Assembly (NCBI GenBank): GCA_910584435.1
Contig: CAJUAP010000001.1
Span: 1-64,000 of the forward strand
Direction of reading: 5' to 3'
DNA length: 64,000 nucleotides
Origin: an uncultured Acetatifactor sp.
GTDB taxonomy: Bacteria > Bacillota > Clostridia > Lachnospirales > Lachnospiraceae
Positions 52,222 to 61,460 of this stretch are shown in pieces. Below the pieces are notes generated by a model. That model searched no databases. It was given only the letters and a program-made list of their open reading frames with translations, and was not told where the DNA came from. The translations under genes and the position numbers were made by a program. How positions within the stretch are numbered: position 1 is the stretch's first letter; every line of letters starts with the position of its first letter.

Positions 52222-53256
52222 CTAAAATTGTCTCAGGAAACGAATATCATTTTCATACAGCAGGCGCATATCATCAATTTCATATTTTAACAATGCAATC
52301 CTCTCCAGTCCTATGCCGAAAGCAAAACCGGTATATTCCTCCGGGTCTATCTTACTCATTTCCAGCACATGAGGATGCACCATGCCGCAGCCGAGAATCT
52401 CAATCCAGCCGCTTCCCTTGCAGAACCTGCAGCCCTTGCCGCCGCATTTAAAACAGCTCACGTCCATCTCCGCACTGGGTTCGGTAAAAGGGAAATGATG
52501 GGGCCTGAATTTTACCTTCGTGTCCTCGCCGAACAATGCTCTGGCAAATTCCGCCAGGGTTCCTTTCAAATCCGCAAATGTAATATGCTTATCCACCACA
52601 AGACCTTCAATTTGATGGAAACAGGGAGAATGGGTCGCATCCACCTCATCCGAGCGGAATACTCTCCCCGGCGCAATCATCCGGATCGGCAGCCTGCCCT
52701 TTTCCATCTCATGTATCTGTACGCCTGAAGTCTGAGTACGCAGCAGAATGTCCCCTGCCCCGGTACCGTCTGCCACATAGAAAGTATCCTGTTCGTCTTT
52801 CGCCGGATGGTCGGCAGGAATGTTCAGTGCCTCAAAATTATAATAATCCCTCTCTACCTCGCTTCCTTCCACAACTTCATATCCCATCCCGATAAAAATT
52901 CTCTCCACTTCCTCCAGTGCGATGGTGTTAGGATGTCTGTGTCCCAGCTCTGCCTTTTTGGCCGGTAGTGTCACATCAATAACCTCGGCCTTCATTTTCG
53001 CCTCTCTCAGCGCCTTCTCCATCTTAGACTTATGTTCTTCTAAGACCCTCTCAATCTCCGCTCTGGCCTCATTCACCATCTGCCCTACTTTAGGCCGCTC
53101 CTCAGGTGCCACATTCTTCATGGACTTCAGCAAATCCGTAAGCTCACCTTTTTTCCCAAGAATCGCCACTCTTACCTCATTTAATTTCTCGGCAGAATCA
53201 CAGCCTGTAATCTGTGAAATTGCCTTTTCCCTGATTTGTTCCAGTTTGGCTCTCAT
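52222..53256 (-). CDS. pheS: Phenylalanyl-tRNA synthetase alpha subunit
   Basis: A 344-residue class II synthetase subunit. The N-terminal coiled coil (about 1-90; KLEQIREKAISQITGCDSAEKLNEVRVAILGKKGELTDLLKSM) binds tRNA. Catalytic motif 1 is in GHRHPNTIALEEVERIF, motif 2 in APGRVFRSDEVDATHSPCFHQIEGL, and motif 3 in GFAFGIGLERIALLKYEIDDMR. The FRPHHFPFTEPSAEMDVSCF segment is the Phe pocket region. A cysteine knuckle CFKCGGKGCRFC is present, as in many Gram-positive forms. GAGG sets the start at 53256. Expression is controlled by the T-box leader upstream. Confidence 0.98.
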   Translation of the reverse strand: MRAKLEQIREKAISQITGCDSAEKLNEVRVAILGKKGELTDLLKSMKNVAPEERPKVGQMVNEARAEIERVLEEHKSKMEKALREAKMKAEVIDVTLPAKKAELGHRHPNTIALEEVERIFIGMGYEVVEGSEVERDYYNFEALNIPADHPAKDEQDTFYVADGTGAGDILLRTQTSGVQIHEMEKGRLPIRMIAPGRVFRSDEVDATHSPCFHQIEGLVVDKHITFADLKGTLAEFARALFGEDTKVKFRPHHFPFTEPSAEMDVSCFKCGGKGCRFCKGSGWIEILGCGMVHPHVLEMSKIDPEEYTGFAFGIGLERIALLKYEIDDMRLLYENDIRFLRQF

Positions 53257-53362
53257 ATACTTCCTCTCTCTTTCTATTATTAGTTCCGCATCCGCCCTGA
53301 CACCATCAATTCCCGCAGACAAATTTCCGTCTGCTCCGCAGCCGGAGTAAAAATATTACTAC

Positions 53363-53640
53363 TAAAAAACGCCCTTACAGTTCTGTTGCCAAAACTGCAA
53401 GGACGAATCATTCCGCGGTACCACCCTGCTTCTTTCCATCCGCATTCTGCGGATAAAAAGCTCTTTTCCGCGCGTAACGTGCGCTATACGGCTCAGACTA
53501 CCTGCCCTCCATCACAGAAAGACCCTTCCTCTGAGCAGCTCCGGTGGGAAATTCGCAGTTTACCTGAACTTAAGGAAGCTTTCAGCCGGTGACTCCCTTT
53601 CTCTGTAAGAAGCTAAACTGCTACTATGCACCTTCAATGC
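53363..53640 (-). promoter_or_regulatory. T-box leader, Phe-specific, controlling pheST
   Basis: On the minus strand the antiterminator signature AGGGTGGTACCGCGG lies at 53413-53427. It is followed by a terminator, CCTTGCAGTT with AACTGTAAGG and then TTTTTT (53365-53402). Stem I is closed by GCAGTTTA (53614-53621) with TAAACTGC, and just inside its 3' strand the specifier loop shows UUC followed by A (53566-53568), a phenylalanine codon. Uncharged tRNA-Phe should stabilise the antiterminator and allow transcription of pheS and pheT. Confidence 0.95.
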
Positions 53641-53677
53641 TTTTTATCCTATTGATTTTTTATCCTATTGATTTCTT

Positions 53678-53706
53678 ATCATACTTGCTTCCCCGGAAAA
53701 TGTCAA
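53678..53706 (-). promoter_or_regulatory. Sigma-A promoter of the pheST T-box operon
   Basis: TTGACA (53701-53706) and TATGAT (53678-53683) with 17-bp spacing on the minus strand. Just downstream, a 17-bp unit close to tatcctattgattttt is repeated twice (53645-53677). Confidence 0.9.
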
Positions 53707-53810
53707 GCAGAAAGTGATATTATTTTTTACACTTATTATTTTTACACTTTCCAACATGCCGCCTAAAGAGGTAAACTTCGTCACACATACAATGAATAAT
53801 CCTGCGCCGT

Positions 53811-53857
53811 AGAAAATCTTCGCGAAGCGGCCTCTGCCGCAAGCGATTAGATTTTCT
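53811..53857 (-). terminator. Hairpin after the SDR gene
   Basis: AGAAAATCT pairs with AGATTTTCT around a GC-rich inner stem (GCGGC..GCCGC). It lies 9 bp past the SDR stop codon. There is no T-run, so terminator function is uncertain. Confidence 0.45.
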
Positions 53858-53865
53858 TCTCACAC

Positions 53866-54705
53866 TTATACACCCAGATAACAATGGAATCCGCCATCCA
53901 CCGGCAATATTACCCCTGTAACAAAGCTGCTTCCCTTGGGGCTCACCAGGAACAGAAGCGCACCGATCAAATCCTCCGGGTCTCCATACTTGCCCATGGG
54001 GGTACTGTCAATAATCTTCTGGCTTCTGGGCGTGGGCGTCCCATCAGGATTAAAATGAAGCGCATGATTCTGTGGTGTCTGGAAAAAGCCGGGCGCCAAT
54101 GCATTAACCCTGATACCGCTCTTGGCAAAATAATTGGCGGCCCATTCGGTAAAATTAGAGATTGCGGCTTTGGCGCTGGAATACCCCGGAATCCTGGTCA
54201 AAGGGCCGAATGCCCCCATACTGGAAATGTTGATAATATTGGCGTTTTCTTCCCCTACCATAGCCGCGCCAAATACCTGCGTCGGAAGCAGGGTGCCGTA
54301 CAGATTCAAATCCAGCTCCTTGCGCAGATTCTCCATATCCGCGGTGAAAAAGTTCAGCATATTTCCCTGGTCAGAAAATTGATCCTGTGGAATCTCCGCA
54401 CTTTTCACGGCACCCCCGGCACAATTCACAAGAATATTGATTCTGCCCCATTTATCCAGAATCTCCTGCTTTGCCGCTTCAAGGCTTTCTCTGTCCAATA
54501 CATTGGCTGCCACGGAAACAGCCTCTCCGCCTTCCTCCTCAATAGCCTGAACCACCGGAAACCCATTCTCCGCCTTCCTGCCCAGCACCGCAACCCTGGC
54601 GCCGCATTTTGCCAATGCTTTAGAGAACATCCCTCCTATGACACCGCTGCCCCCTGTCACGACAGCTACTTCCCCTGTAAGATCAATTTGAAATGGTAAT
54701 TCCAT
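53866..54705 (-). CDS. SDR oxidoreductase, probable D-mannonate/fructuronate type
   Basis: A 279-residue classical short-chain dehydrogenase. The nucleotide-binding TGGSGVIGG is at about residues 18-26, the structural NCAGG at about 95, the catalytic Ser in ISSMGAFGPLTRIPG and YSSAKAA (Tyr and Lys of YxxxK), and the family end PVDGGFHCYLGV. The long insert with NMLNFFTADMENLRKELDLNLYG and the HALHFNPDGTPTPRSQ segment resemble the SDR-type D-mannonate oxidoreductase of Gram-positive uronate pathways. No other uronate genes are close, so the substrate is uncertain. GGAGG precedes the ATG at 54705. Confidence 0.8.
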   Translation of the reverse strand: MELPFQIDLTGEVAVVTGGSGVIGGMFSKALAKCGARVAVLGRKAENGFPVVQAIEEEGGEAVSVAANVLDRESLEAAKQEILDKWGRINILVNCAGGAVKSAEIPQDQFSDQGNMLNFFTADMENLRKELDLNLYGTLLPTQVFGAAMVGEENANIINISSMGAFGPLTRIPGYSSAKAAISNFTEWAANYFAKSGIRVNALAPGFFQTPQNHALHFNPDGTPTPRSQKIIDSTPMGKYGDPEDLIGALLFLVSPKGSSFVTGVILPVDGGFHCYLGV

Positions 54706-54797
54706 ACTTTTTCCTCCTAATTTAGTTCCGCAGTGCGCTTTAGCGCACTTTTCCCCTCCCAAGCCCCCTGAATTTGGAAGGATTTTCTGCCAACTCT

Positions 54798-54826
54798 ATT
54801 TTACCGATATTTTATTGATTTGGCAA
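54798..54826 (-). promoter_or_regulatory. Sigma-A promoter of the SDR gene
   Basis: TTGCCA (54821-54826) and TAAAAT (54798-54803) with 17-bp spacing on the minus strand. The leader holds a self-complementary AGTGCGCTTTAGCGCACT hairpin at about 54731-54750. Confidence 0.7.
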
Positions 54827-54837
54827 TGACTACTTTT

Positions 54838-57800
54838 TCAACACTGCTGAATCTGCCGCAGAATGTTAGGGTCCTTTATCTTTGTATCCTCCGCAAACAA
54901 TAGAATCTTCGACATAATCTCCGCCGTCTTGGGATCATCATCCACAAACGGCAGGAAAATGCGGCCCCTGTGCTGCGAGTGGACCGGGATAACAAACAAC
55001 ATGGCGTTTCCTGCCTGATGTACCACACCACTCCCAAGATGCACCGTATACTGCCCTAATTTTCCGTCTATAATAGCATGATTGCCTTCCAGACGGACAT
55101 TTTTCGTCTGGAACAGGTTCAGATTACATTCCACGATTGCCCTCCGCATCTCAATGGTGGAATGGCTCGTCTCCGGGTCCACACCGCCTGCATGGGCGAC
55201 ACTGACTGCCAGATCCACATCCCGCATTACCTCACTGTATATAATGTCCGGAACATCCTTTATCTTCATTAACTTTCCTGTCTTACGTTCCGAAAATACC
55301 ACATACTCCAATGTGGGCGCTTCCACATCGCTGGGTGAAAACCAATCTGCCATGGCATAGATATAGGCCACAATATTCTCTTTATAATAAATTTTCTGCA
55401 GACCATCCTCATAATCCGCCACCCAGCGGCGGCTTCTCAAGGCCCCCACGGTCTTCTGGGGCTGAATCTGATTGCCGGAAAACAGCCTGGATTCCTCTTT
55501 GTCCAATTCCTCCTCCAGCTTCACATAGAGCTCCCTGAAAACCTGTTTAAAGGGCTGCTTTCTCTGCTTTTCAAACAATAATTTCTGGTATTCATGCCAA
55601 TGCCCGCTCTGATACAGGTCAAAGGGATGTGCAATGAAAACGGTATCCTCCGGCATTGCCCTGCAAACTTTTCCGGAGAAATCCTCTATCCCGTTTTCCG
55701 TGAGGAAGCCTAAGACTTCAGCCTCCCCGTCTGCCTTCACCAAAAGCGGCTCTATGATGGGCTTTGTAATCGGATTCTTCTGCAGTTCCAGCAATTCCCA
55801 GACTTCAAAGGAGGTTCTGTCCTCCATTGCCTGCTCCATCATCTGCTTTGTCCTGCTGTACTGCTCCTTCAATGCCTTGGCAGTCTGCTGGAACTTCAGC
55901 ACCTTTTCCTCTTTTTTATGCTTTGCCGGAACGGACTTGAGCAGCTTGCCGTCCTTCCTGCATTGGAGCGAAGCTTTTCCGTTCTCGTCCACAGATACCA
56001 TCAATTCAACTTCCTCTGCCCCGTCTATCCTCTGCCAGTCGAAATATTCCCCGGTCTCTTCCGTCAATTTTCCTTCCATGCGGAGCATAAGACGCGTCAC
56101 ATCCGTAAATCCGGCATTTACGCTCAGATTGCGGAGTGCAATCTCTGCCGCCCGGCCCTCGCTCGCCCGACGCTGGGCGCCGAACTGCCTGCTCTCTTTT
56201 TTATATTTCTGGATAAACTGATAGCGGTCCAGCAGCTCCGCTTCTTTTTCTTTCTTTGTTGCGGGAAGCGGCAGCAGTCCGATGCTCATGAGAAGATCCT
56301 TGTTTCGTTTTGCCTCGATTTCCGCCATTAAGGCTTCCTTGTCCACATTTCCAAGGGCTGCATCCGCATATTTCCTCGCCCTGCCGTGGGCAGTTCCTGT
56401 GGCCGAATATTTGGCCGCATCGTAGAGCAGCTTGAAATTTTTCTCACCAAGCTTCTCATAGGCTTCAAAAAACCAGTGGATATCAAAGGCACCGTCTCTC
56501 AATTCCTCCGGCGAAAGGGGCGTATATTTTGCAATCATGGAACTTACCTGCTCGTCAAAATCCTCGCTGGTATGGGCCATAAAATAATAACAGGTACTTG
56601 CAAAACCGGGCAGTTTCAGATATTCCTCCATCAAAGGTATCCACTGCTGGGCATACATGGCAAGCTCCACAAGCCGTTTCTTCGTGATATCCGTTCCTTT
56701 CAGCGCCTTTTTCAAATCTTCCGCCGTTTCTTCCGGCCCCGGTCTGGACACCTTCAGCAGATGGCTTAACACTGTTTTCCTCTTCGCAGACGCCGCATAA
56801 TAGCCGTGTCCCCGCTGCAGCGGATCTTTGCCGAGCGCCGTCAGAATCTGAATCATGTAATCAATCCCGTAAATCACATGGATATTTTCCATATCTTCCG
56901 AGAAAGGCGTCGGCTGTTCTCCGCGCTTTAATTCCACCTTTAGAACCACCGGAATGATTTCCCTGTATAGCTCATGGGCAAAGGCCATTTCCGGCGTCTC
57001 CTCTTCCGCGACGTCAAAACGGTATTTTCCCTCCACGGGCTGTATCGCATCCTCGCCCAAGAAGGTATTCAGCACCCATTCGGCTCTCCAGGAAGACACC
57101 ATTTCCTTCTGTTCCATCAAACTCACAGGCCCCAACAGATTTCCTAAGCCGCAGAAAGAGAACACTGCCTTGTAAAACAAATCCTTATCCCAGATGCCCC
57201 GCACATAACACTGTACATAGTCCGAAAGCCTCGTATACGAAACCCAATTGTTGTAATTGGGTTTCGTATGTCTGCTTGGGTCAAAATTTCCCTTAGGCCC
57301 CAAAGAAAGCTGCTGCCGGAACCGCTGTGCAAAGGAATTCTCCCATTCCTGCCCCGCTGCTCCGGATGACCACTCACGCATTTCCGCAAACACCGGCAGC
57401 CCCGCAGCATATCTTGTATCAAGTTTACTTGTATCTATTTTAGCCCCATACTTTGTGGAAAGCAGCTTTGTAATTGCACATATCCCCACATGCGCCCGGA
57501 AGGAGTGAGGAACATATTGGTCAAACAAAACAGTCACCACAGTTCTCAGCTGCTCCCAGCAGGAAAACGCAGTGCCCAAATCAGAAAAAGTACATTGAAA
57601 TACCTCCTGGTAAATTCCGCTGTTCTGTTCGTAATCAGCTCTGCCCTGGCAGCACTGGCAGTAAAGCTCTATTTCCAGCATAAATTGGGGTGTATTGATT
57701 TCCGCTTCATAAAATGCTTCCCATAACTCCCGGAAAGGATATAAGTCCAGGGGCTGTTCTTCCTTGTCATGGCTGCGCCAGCGGCATTGTTCCAGTTTAC

Positions 57801-59946
57801 TTCCAAGCAGAAGCTCTTCCCCCCATGCCGTGGCATAAAAACGCTCGCGGTTTTCCACAATCAGCCTGTCCAGTTCCTGCAGAACATGAATATAAGCCTT
57901 TTCTCCGTGAACGAAAATCTTCTCTGCTTCGCTCTCGTCCACATGAAGCTCCGGCAGAACCCATTCCTTCTTCACATCATACAGTCCAAATCCCGGCGTA
58001 TTCAGAATGTCCTCGGCTTCGCTCTTTGCTCCCAGCAATTCCTTCAAAAGCACCTGTTCTTTCCCTGTGGGATTTGCAAAAGCCTGCAGCTGCGGCAGAA
58101 TACTCTCGAAAATCTTCTTGTCATCCTTTTTTAGCTGCAGGGCAAGGTCAAGGGCGCCCATATGGCACTCTTCGGATTTCTCCGCCAGCAGTCTCCTGAT
58201 ACATGCTGCCAGATGTGCATTGTCCTGTTTCCGCAGCAGGGCAAGGGTCTGTGTACGGCCCTTTTTATATTTCAGATTCTGTTCTATTTCTATGTAATCT
58301 TCTGCCGAAAGCTCCATATCCTCCGCCAGCTTATATGCCGCCTGATTGGTGAATTCCTCCCCGTTGTGCAGAAGTTCAAAGAGAACCTTTTTGCGTGTTA
58401 CGGTTTTGGGGCGGTAGAGCAGCACCCTTGCAGCCTCAGACCTGAGTGTATTATAGGACTGTCCCTGCCCGATCAGAGGAATCATTTCGGCCGCCTCGTC
58501 CAAAATTGCATCCTCCTGCAGCATCCATGCAATCAGGCACATGCGCACTGCAATATCCGACTGACTTACGGATACTTCATGCCATGGGAAAATACAGGGG
58601 GACAGCTTCAGCCCTTTCTTGGGAATCCGCTCCATCATCCCCTTTAAAACAGCATAGATTTTGGCCGCTTCCTCGCGGTTCTGGAACAATTCTTCTGCCG
58701 CCATGGGTTTCGGCCTTCTCACTTTTTCATCCCGGACATTGAATCCGATGAAGGTACTGTTCCCGTCTCTCAGCAAATCAGTAAAATACGAATTCACTGA
58801 AGCCATAAATCCCGGCATAAAACATGCCGCAAGCTCCATATCTTCCGGATAGGCAAGAAGCACCTCCTTTGCCGCCTTCATCTGCATTTTCTTATTCTGC
58901 AGGGACAGGTTAAAATAGGAAGCTGTCATTTTCTGCTGCTTTGTACCGCTTTGAATCAGCATAAGAACCCGCTTCACGGCGTCCTCCGCATCATAAAATC
59001 CTTTTGCCCAGAGGGCACAGCTGATTGCAACGGCATCATTTGCGGCAAGCTGTTCTTCTGCAAACGCTTCATCGCGCAGACACTGACCCATCATGCGCAG
59101 AAGCTTCTCGCTGACCCGCTCCACACTGTTCTCATTAAAAATGCCAATCCATGTACTGACTGCCCGCTTCACAGAAGAATAACGAATCAGGTCGTTTTCC
59201 TCAATGACCGAAAATAAATGAAGAAATGCCTCCGGACGTCCGGCATCCATGGCCTCACAGACCGCCTGCCTTGCACCCTCCTGAAGCCTTGCAGCAAGAA
59301 GGAACTTGCCGAGATCCTCATAAAGCTCTCTGCTTTTTGACTTAACAATGCCAAGGATAAGCTCATGGCTCATCATGATGGTATTGTTCTCGCCATAGAG
59401 AATATCCTTTACTGCCTGAATGGTTCTCTCATCACCGCGGTCAATCTGTGCCGCCAATATTTCCGAATAGTCAAAATATTCATTGCGGGCATGGTCCATT
59501 ATCTTCGGCGCCACATTTCCGGTCAGAATATCCACAAGATCACCGCCGTAAAAGTCTAATTTTGCATATGTCCGCAGCAGTCGAATGCTCTGCTCCACAA
59601 AAGGCTCATACCTGACAGAACGCAGACTCCGGCGGAACCACCCTGCCGTCATCTGATAACAGTTCATCTCATCCAGCGCATAATAGAAATCCGTCTGCTG
59701 TGACTCCCTCACGCAGACATCCACCAAATCCTGAAACTGATTTCGATATAAATCGCTCAGTGTCCAATAGGTTCCGCTTTGAAGAAGCTGCCGCATCTCG
59801 CCGCATACATCCATTGGCACCGTATAGCCGTAAATATCCGGAAGCATCTTTTTCTCGCGCTTGGAGAGCTGCTTTCCCTTTTTCGCCATACTTGTAACCA
59901 ATTTATCCGTTAATTTTCTCCTGGTCTCATACGTAAATTCTGCCAT
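54838..59946 (-). CDS. Giant DUF4132/DUF5724-like protein
   Basis: About 1702 residues from MAEFTYETRRKL. The N-terminal two-thirds is almost all helical, with HEAT/ARM-like repeats (LRTYAKLDFYGG.., ALWAKGFYDAEDAVKRVLMLIQ), and there are no membrane helices. The C-terminal 350 residues carry MRRWVADYEDGLQKIYY-type, SVAHAGGVDPETSHSTIEMRRAIVECNL and GKLGQYTVHLGSGVVHQAGNAM segments that I associate with the DUF4132 (MolR/YehI) and DUF5724/DUF7737 group. No enzyme activity is proven for the group. A small orphan gene lies just upstream and is probably a partner. An open frame continues to 60132 through a 15-bp tandem repeat; no start there has a clear ribosome site, so the start is uncertain. Confidence 0.7.
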   Translation of the reverse strand: MAEFTYETRRKLTDKLVTSMAKKGKQLSKREKKMLPDIYGYTVPMDVCGEMRQLLQSGTYWTLSDLYRNQFQDLVDVCVRESQQTDFYYALDEMNCYQMTAGWFRRSLRSVRYEPFVEQSIRLLRTYAKLDFYGGDLVDILTGNVAPKIMDHARNEYFDYSEILAAQIDRGDERTIQAVKDILYGENNTIMMSHELILGIVKSKSRELYEDLGKFLLAARLQEGARQAVCEAMDAGRPEAFLHLFSVIEENDLIRYSSVKRAVSTWIGIFNENSVERVSEKLLRMMGQCLRDEAFAEEQLAANDAVAISCALWAKGFYDAEDAVKRVLMLIQSGTKQQKMTASYFNLSLQNKKMQMKAAKEVLLAYPEDMELAACFMPGFMASVNSYFTDLLRDGNSTFIGFNVRDEKVRRPKPMAAEELFQNREEAAKIYAVLKGMMERIPKKGLKLSPCIFPWHEVSVSQSDIAVRMCLIAWMLQEDAILDEAAEMIPLIGQGQSYNTLRSEAARVLLYRPKTVTRKKVLFELLHNGEEFTNQAAYKLAEDMELSAEDYIEIEQNLKYKKGRTQTLALLRKQDNAHLAACIRRLLAEKSEECHMGALDLALQLKKDDKKIFESILPQLQAFANPTGKEQVLLKELLGAKSEAEDILNTPGFGLYDVKKEWVLPELHVDESEAEKIFVHGEKAYIHVLQELDRLIVENRERFYATAWGEELLLGSKLEQCRWRSHDKEEQPLDLYPFRELWEAFYEAEINTPQFMLEIELYCQCCQGRADYEQNSGIYQEVFQCTFSDLGTAFSCWEQLRTVVTVLFDQYVPHSFRAHVGICAITKLLSTKYGAKIDTSKLDTRYAAGLPVFAEMREWSSGAAGQEWENSFAQRFRQQLSLGPKGNFDPSRHTKPNYNNWVSYTRLSDYVQCYVRGIWDKDLFYKAVFSFCGLGNLLGPVSLMEQKEMVSSWRAEWVLNTFLGEDAIQPVEGKYRFDVAEEETPEMAFAHELYREIIPVVLKVELKRGEQPTPFSEDMENIHVIYGIDYMIQILTALGKDPLQRGHGYYAASAKRKTVLSHLLKVSRPGPEETAEDLKKALKGTDITKKRLVELAMYAQQWIPLMEEYLKLPGFASTCYYFMAHTSEDFDEQVSSMIAKYTPLSPEELRDGAFDIHWFFEAYEKLGEKNFKLLYDAAKYSATGTAHGRARKYADAALGNVDKEALMAEIEAKRNKDLLMSIGLLPLPATKKEKEAELLDRYQFIQKYKKESRQFGAQRRASEGRAAEIALRNLSVNAGFTDVTRLMLRMEGKLTEETGEYFDWQRIDGAEEVELMVSVDENGKASLQCRKDGKLLKSVPAKHKKEEKVLKFQQTAKALKEQYSRTKQMMEQAMEDRTSFEVWELLELQKNPITKPIIEPLLVKADGEAEVLGFLTENGIEDFSGKVCRAMPEDTVFIAHPFDLYQSGHWHEYQKLLFEKQRKQPFKQVFRELYVKLEEELDKEESRLFSGNQIQPQKTVGALRSRRWVADYEDGLQKIYYKENIVAYIYAMADWFSPSDVEAPTLEYVVFSERKTGKLMKIKDVPDIIYSEVMRDVDLAVSVAHAGGVDPETSHSTIEMRRAIVECNLNLFQTKNVRLEGNHAIIDGKLGQYTVHLGSGVVHQAGNAMLFVIPVHSQHRGRIFLPFVDDDPKTAEIMSKILLFAEDTKIKDPNILRQIQQC

Positions 59947-59949
59947 ATT

Positions 59950-60035
59950 GTTTTTATTCCCGTCCCTTTTATTCCGGTTCCGTTTATTCCAGTTCCTTTT
60001 ATTCCAGTTCCTTTTATTCCAGTTCCGTCCCTTCT
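59950..60035. repeat. 15-bp tandem repeat at the 5' end of the DUF5724-like gene
   Basis: About five copies of a 15-bp unit, on the minus strand GGAACTGGAATAAAA. In frame it encodes repeated RNWNK. It either extends the protein N-terminus or forms an untranslated array of GGAA-bearing units ahead of the ATG at 59946. Confidence 0.8.
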
Positions 60036-60138
60036 CTTCAGTGCCCTCATAGGGGAGGATTTTCATCCGCATAGGACGCGGCTGTAAATCCTCCCGGGCA
60101 CTTCCGTTCCGGGACTGTTTTTGTGTCCTCAAAATAGT

Positions 60139-60558
60139 TTACCAGCCGGAAAGCATGGTAAGCCGTATAAATGTAAATATCATATCGTCCGTCCAGGGAA
60201 TCATATCAGAAAGTGCAGCCAATTCCTGTTCTCCTGCAAAGACACGATATATTCCGTCCTCAAAACACTGAAGCGTATTTTCTATTGCCTGATCTTCCTT
60301 CGCATCCGCACCGCCCCTCAGCCCGGAAGTTATTTTGCCCCGCTGTGCCTGTTGCGCAATTTCCTCTTTGGTCAGATAGGACAGAAGCTGCCCTTCATCC
60401 TTTCTTGCATTGTACTGCTTTACGCCAAGCCTGGTCAGGCCGATGAGAAGTTCCCGAACCGTTTGGGGCTTTGTGTCAAGTTCAAAGGGTATGGGCTGTA
60501 AGTCAGCGCCTTTTTGTTTCCCAAGTTTTTTCATTCTCACATAGATTGTAAATGACAT
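60139..60558 (-). CDS. Small orphan protein paired with the DUF5724-like gene
   Basis: A 139-residue soluble protein that begins MSFTIYVRMKKLGKQKGADLQPIPFELD, an extended N-terminal beta region. A helical middle follows (TVRELLIGLTRLGVKQYNARKDEGQLLSYLTKEEIAQQAQRGKI). The end holds ENTLQCFEDGIYRVFAGEQELAALSDMIPWTDDMIFTFIRLTMLSGW. AAAGGAGAAG sets the ATG at 60558. It ends 193 bp before the favoured start of the giant protein and could reach it directly if that gene begins further upstream. I recall similar small proteins next to DUF4132/DUF5724 genes, but no function. Confidence 0.65.
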   Translation of the reverse strand: MSFTIYVRMKKLGKQKGADLQPIPFELDTKPQTVRELLIGLTRLGVKQYNARKDEGQLLSYLTKEEIAQQAQRGKITSGLRGGADAKEDQAIENTLQCFEDGIYRVFAGEQELAALSDMIPWTDDMIFTFIRLTMLSGW

Positions 60559-60606
60559 TGGCTTCTCCTTTCGTATCAATTTTTTCCTTATCAGCATTTT
60601 TCTTTA

Positions 60607-61449
60607 TCAGTATTTTTCCTTCTCCCCATTAACCAATGCCCTGTTCACAGGCTCAAAATATTGATTCAGGTATGCACCGATCATAATAATATACATACAG
60701 AAATACAGCCACAACAGTACAATGATAATAACCGCCAGACTGCCATAGATACCATAGGAATTGCCATATGTCACATAGCTTGAAAATCCCCATGAAAATA
60801 TACTCCAGACCACCGCGGCAAAGACCGCACCGGGAATCTGTTCTTTGAAATTCAGTTTCTTGTCAGGAACATAGGTATAGAGTACAGCAAACAATATTGA
60901 CAGCAGCGCCCACACCAGGAGAAACCTGAAATTCATAGCAAATGAAACCAGCTGCCGAAGCCGGGGAACACGATATAGTATTAATGTCACAAGCTGATCA
61001 CCAAATACCATCACAAACAGAGAAAGAATCACTACAATTAACATCACTATGGTGTAAAAAGAAGCAATTACACGTACCACAAGAAAATTTCTCTGCTCAT
61101 CTACGTCATTGACCGCATTCAGCCCCCTCATGAGCGCCATGACCCCCTTAGATGCCGACCAAAGCGTAGCAATGATTGCTATGGAGAGAATTCCGGCAGA
61201 TTTATCGTAAATGTCCCCAATCAGGCTTTCTGCCACGGGCGCTACCATATCAGGCAGCACTTCCGTCACGGCTTCCACCAGATTCTCTTCCGTCAACGGC
61301 GTATATGGAATTATAGTACATATCATTATCAGTAAGGGCACTATGGAAAGAAAAAAGAAGAATGCCGTACTGGCAGCAAAATCATTAATTTTCTTTTTGC
61401 TCATCTGCCTGGAAAAATCCATGATAACCGGTAAGAACTTATGTAACAC
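60607..61449 (-). CDS. YihY/BrkB-family inner-membrane protein
   Basis: A 280-residue protein with six hydrophobic helices. Family hallmarks are the N-terminal KKINDFAASTAFFFFLSIVPLLIMI, LWSASKGVMALMRGLNAVNDVDEQRN and the C-terminal PGAVFAAVVWSIFSWGFSSYVTYGNSYGIYGSLAVIIIVLLWLYFCMYIIMIGAYLNQ. Once named RNase BN or virulence factor BrkB by mistake; the transport role is unproven. It starts with GTG at 61449, with AGGAG 8 nt upstream, 12 bp after the SpoIID-type gene ends. Confidence 0.93.
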   Translation of the reverse strand: MLHKFLPVIMDFSRQMSKKKINDFAASTAFFFFLSIVPLLIMICTIIPYTPLTEENLVEAVTEVLPDMVAPVAESLIGDIYDKSAGILSIAIIATLWSASKGVMALMRGLNAVNDVDEQRNFLVVRVIASFYTIVMLIVVILSLFVMVFGDQLVTLILYRVPRLRQLVSFAMNFRFLLVWALLSILFAVLYTYVPDKKLNFKEQIPGAVFAAVVWSIFSWGFSSYVTYGNSYGIYGSLAVIIIVLLWLYFCMYIIMIGAYLNQYFEPVNRALVNGEKEKY

Positions 61450-61460
61450 TTGTGCTGCTC

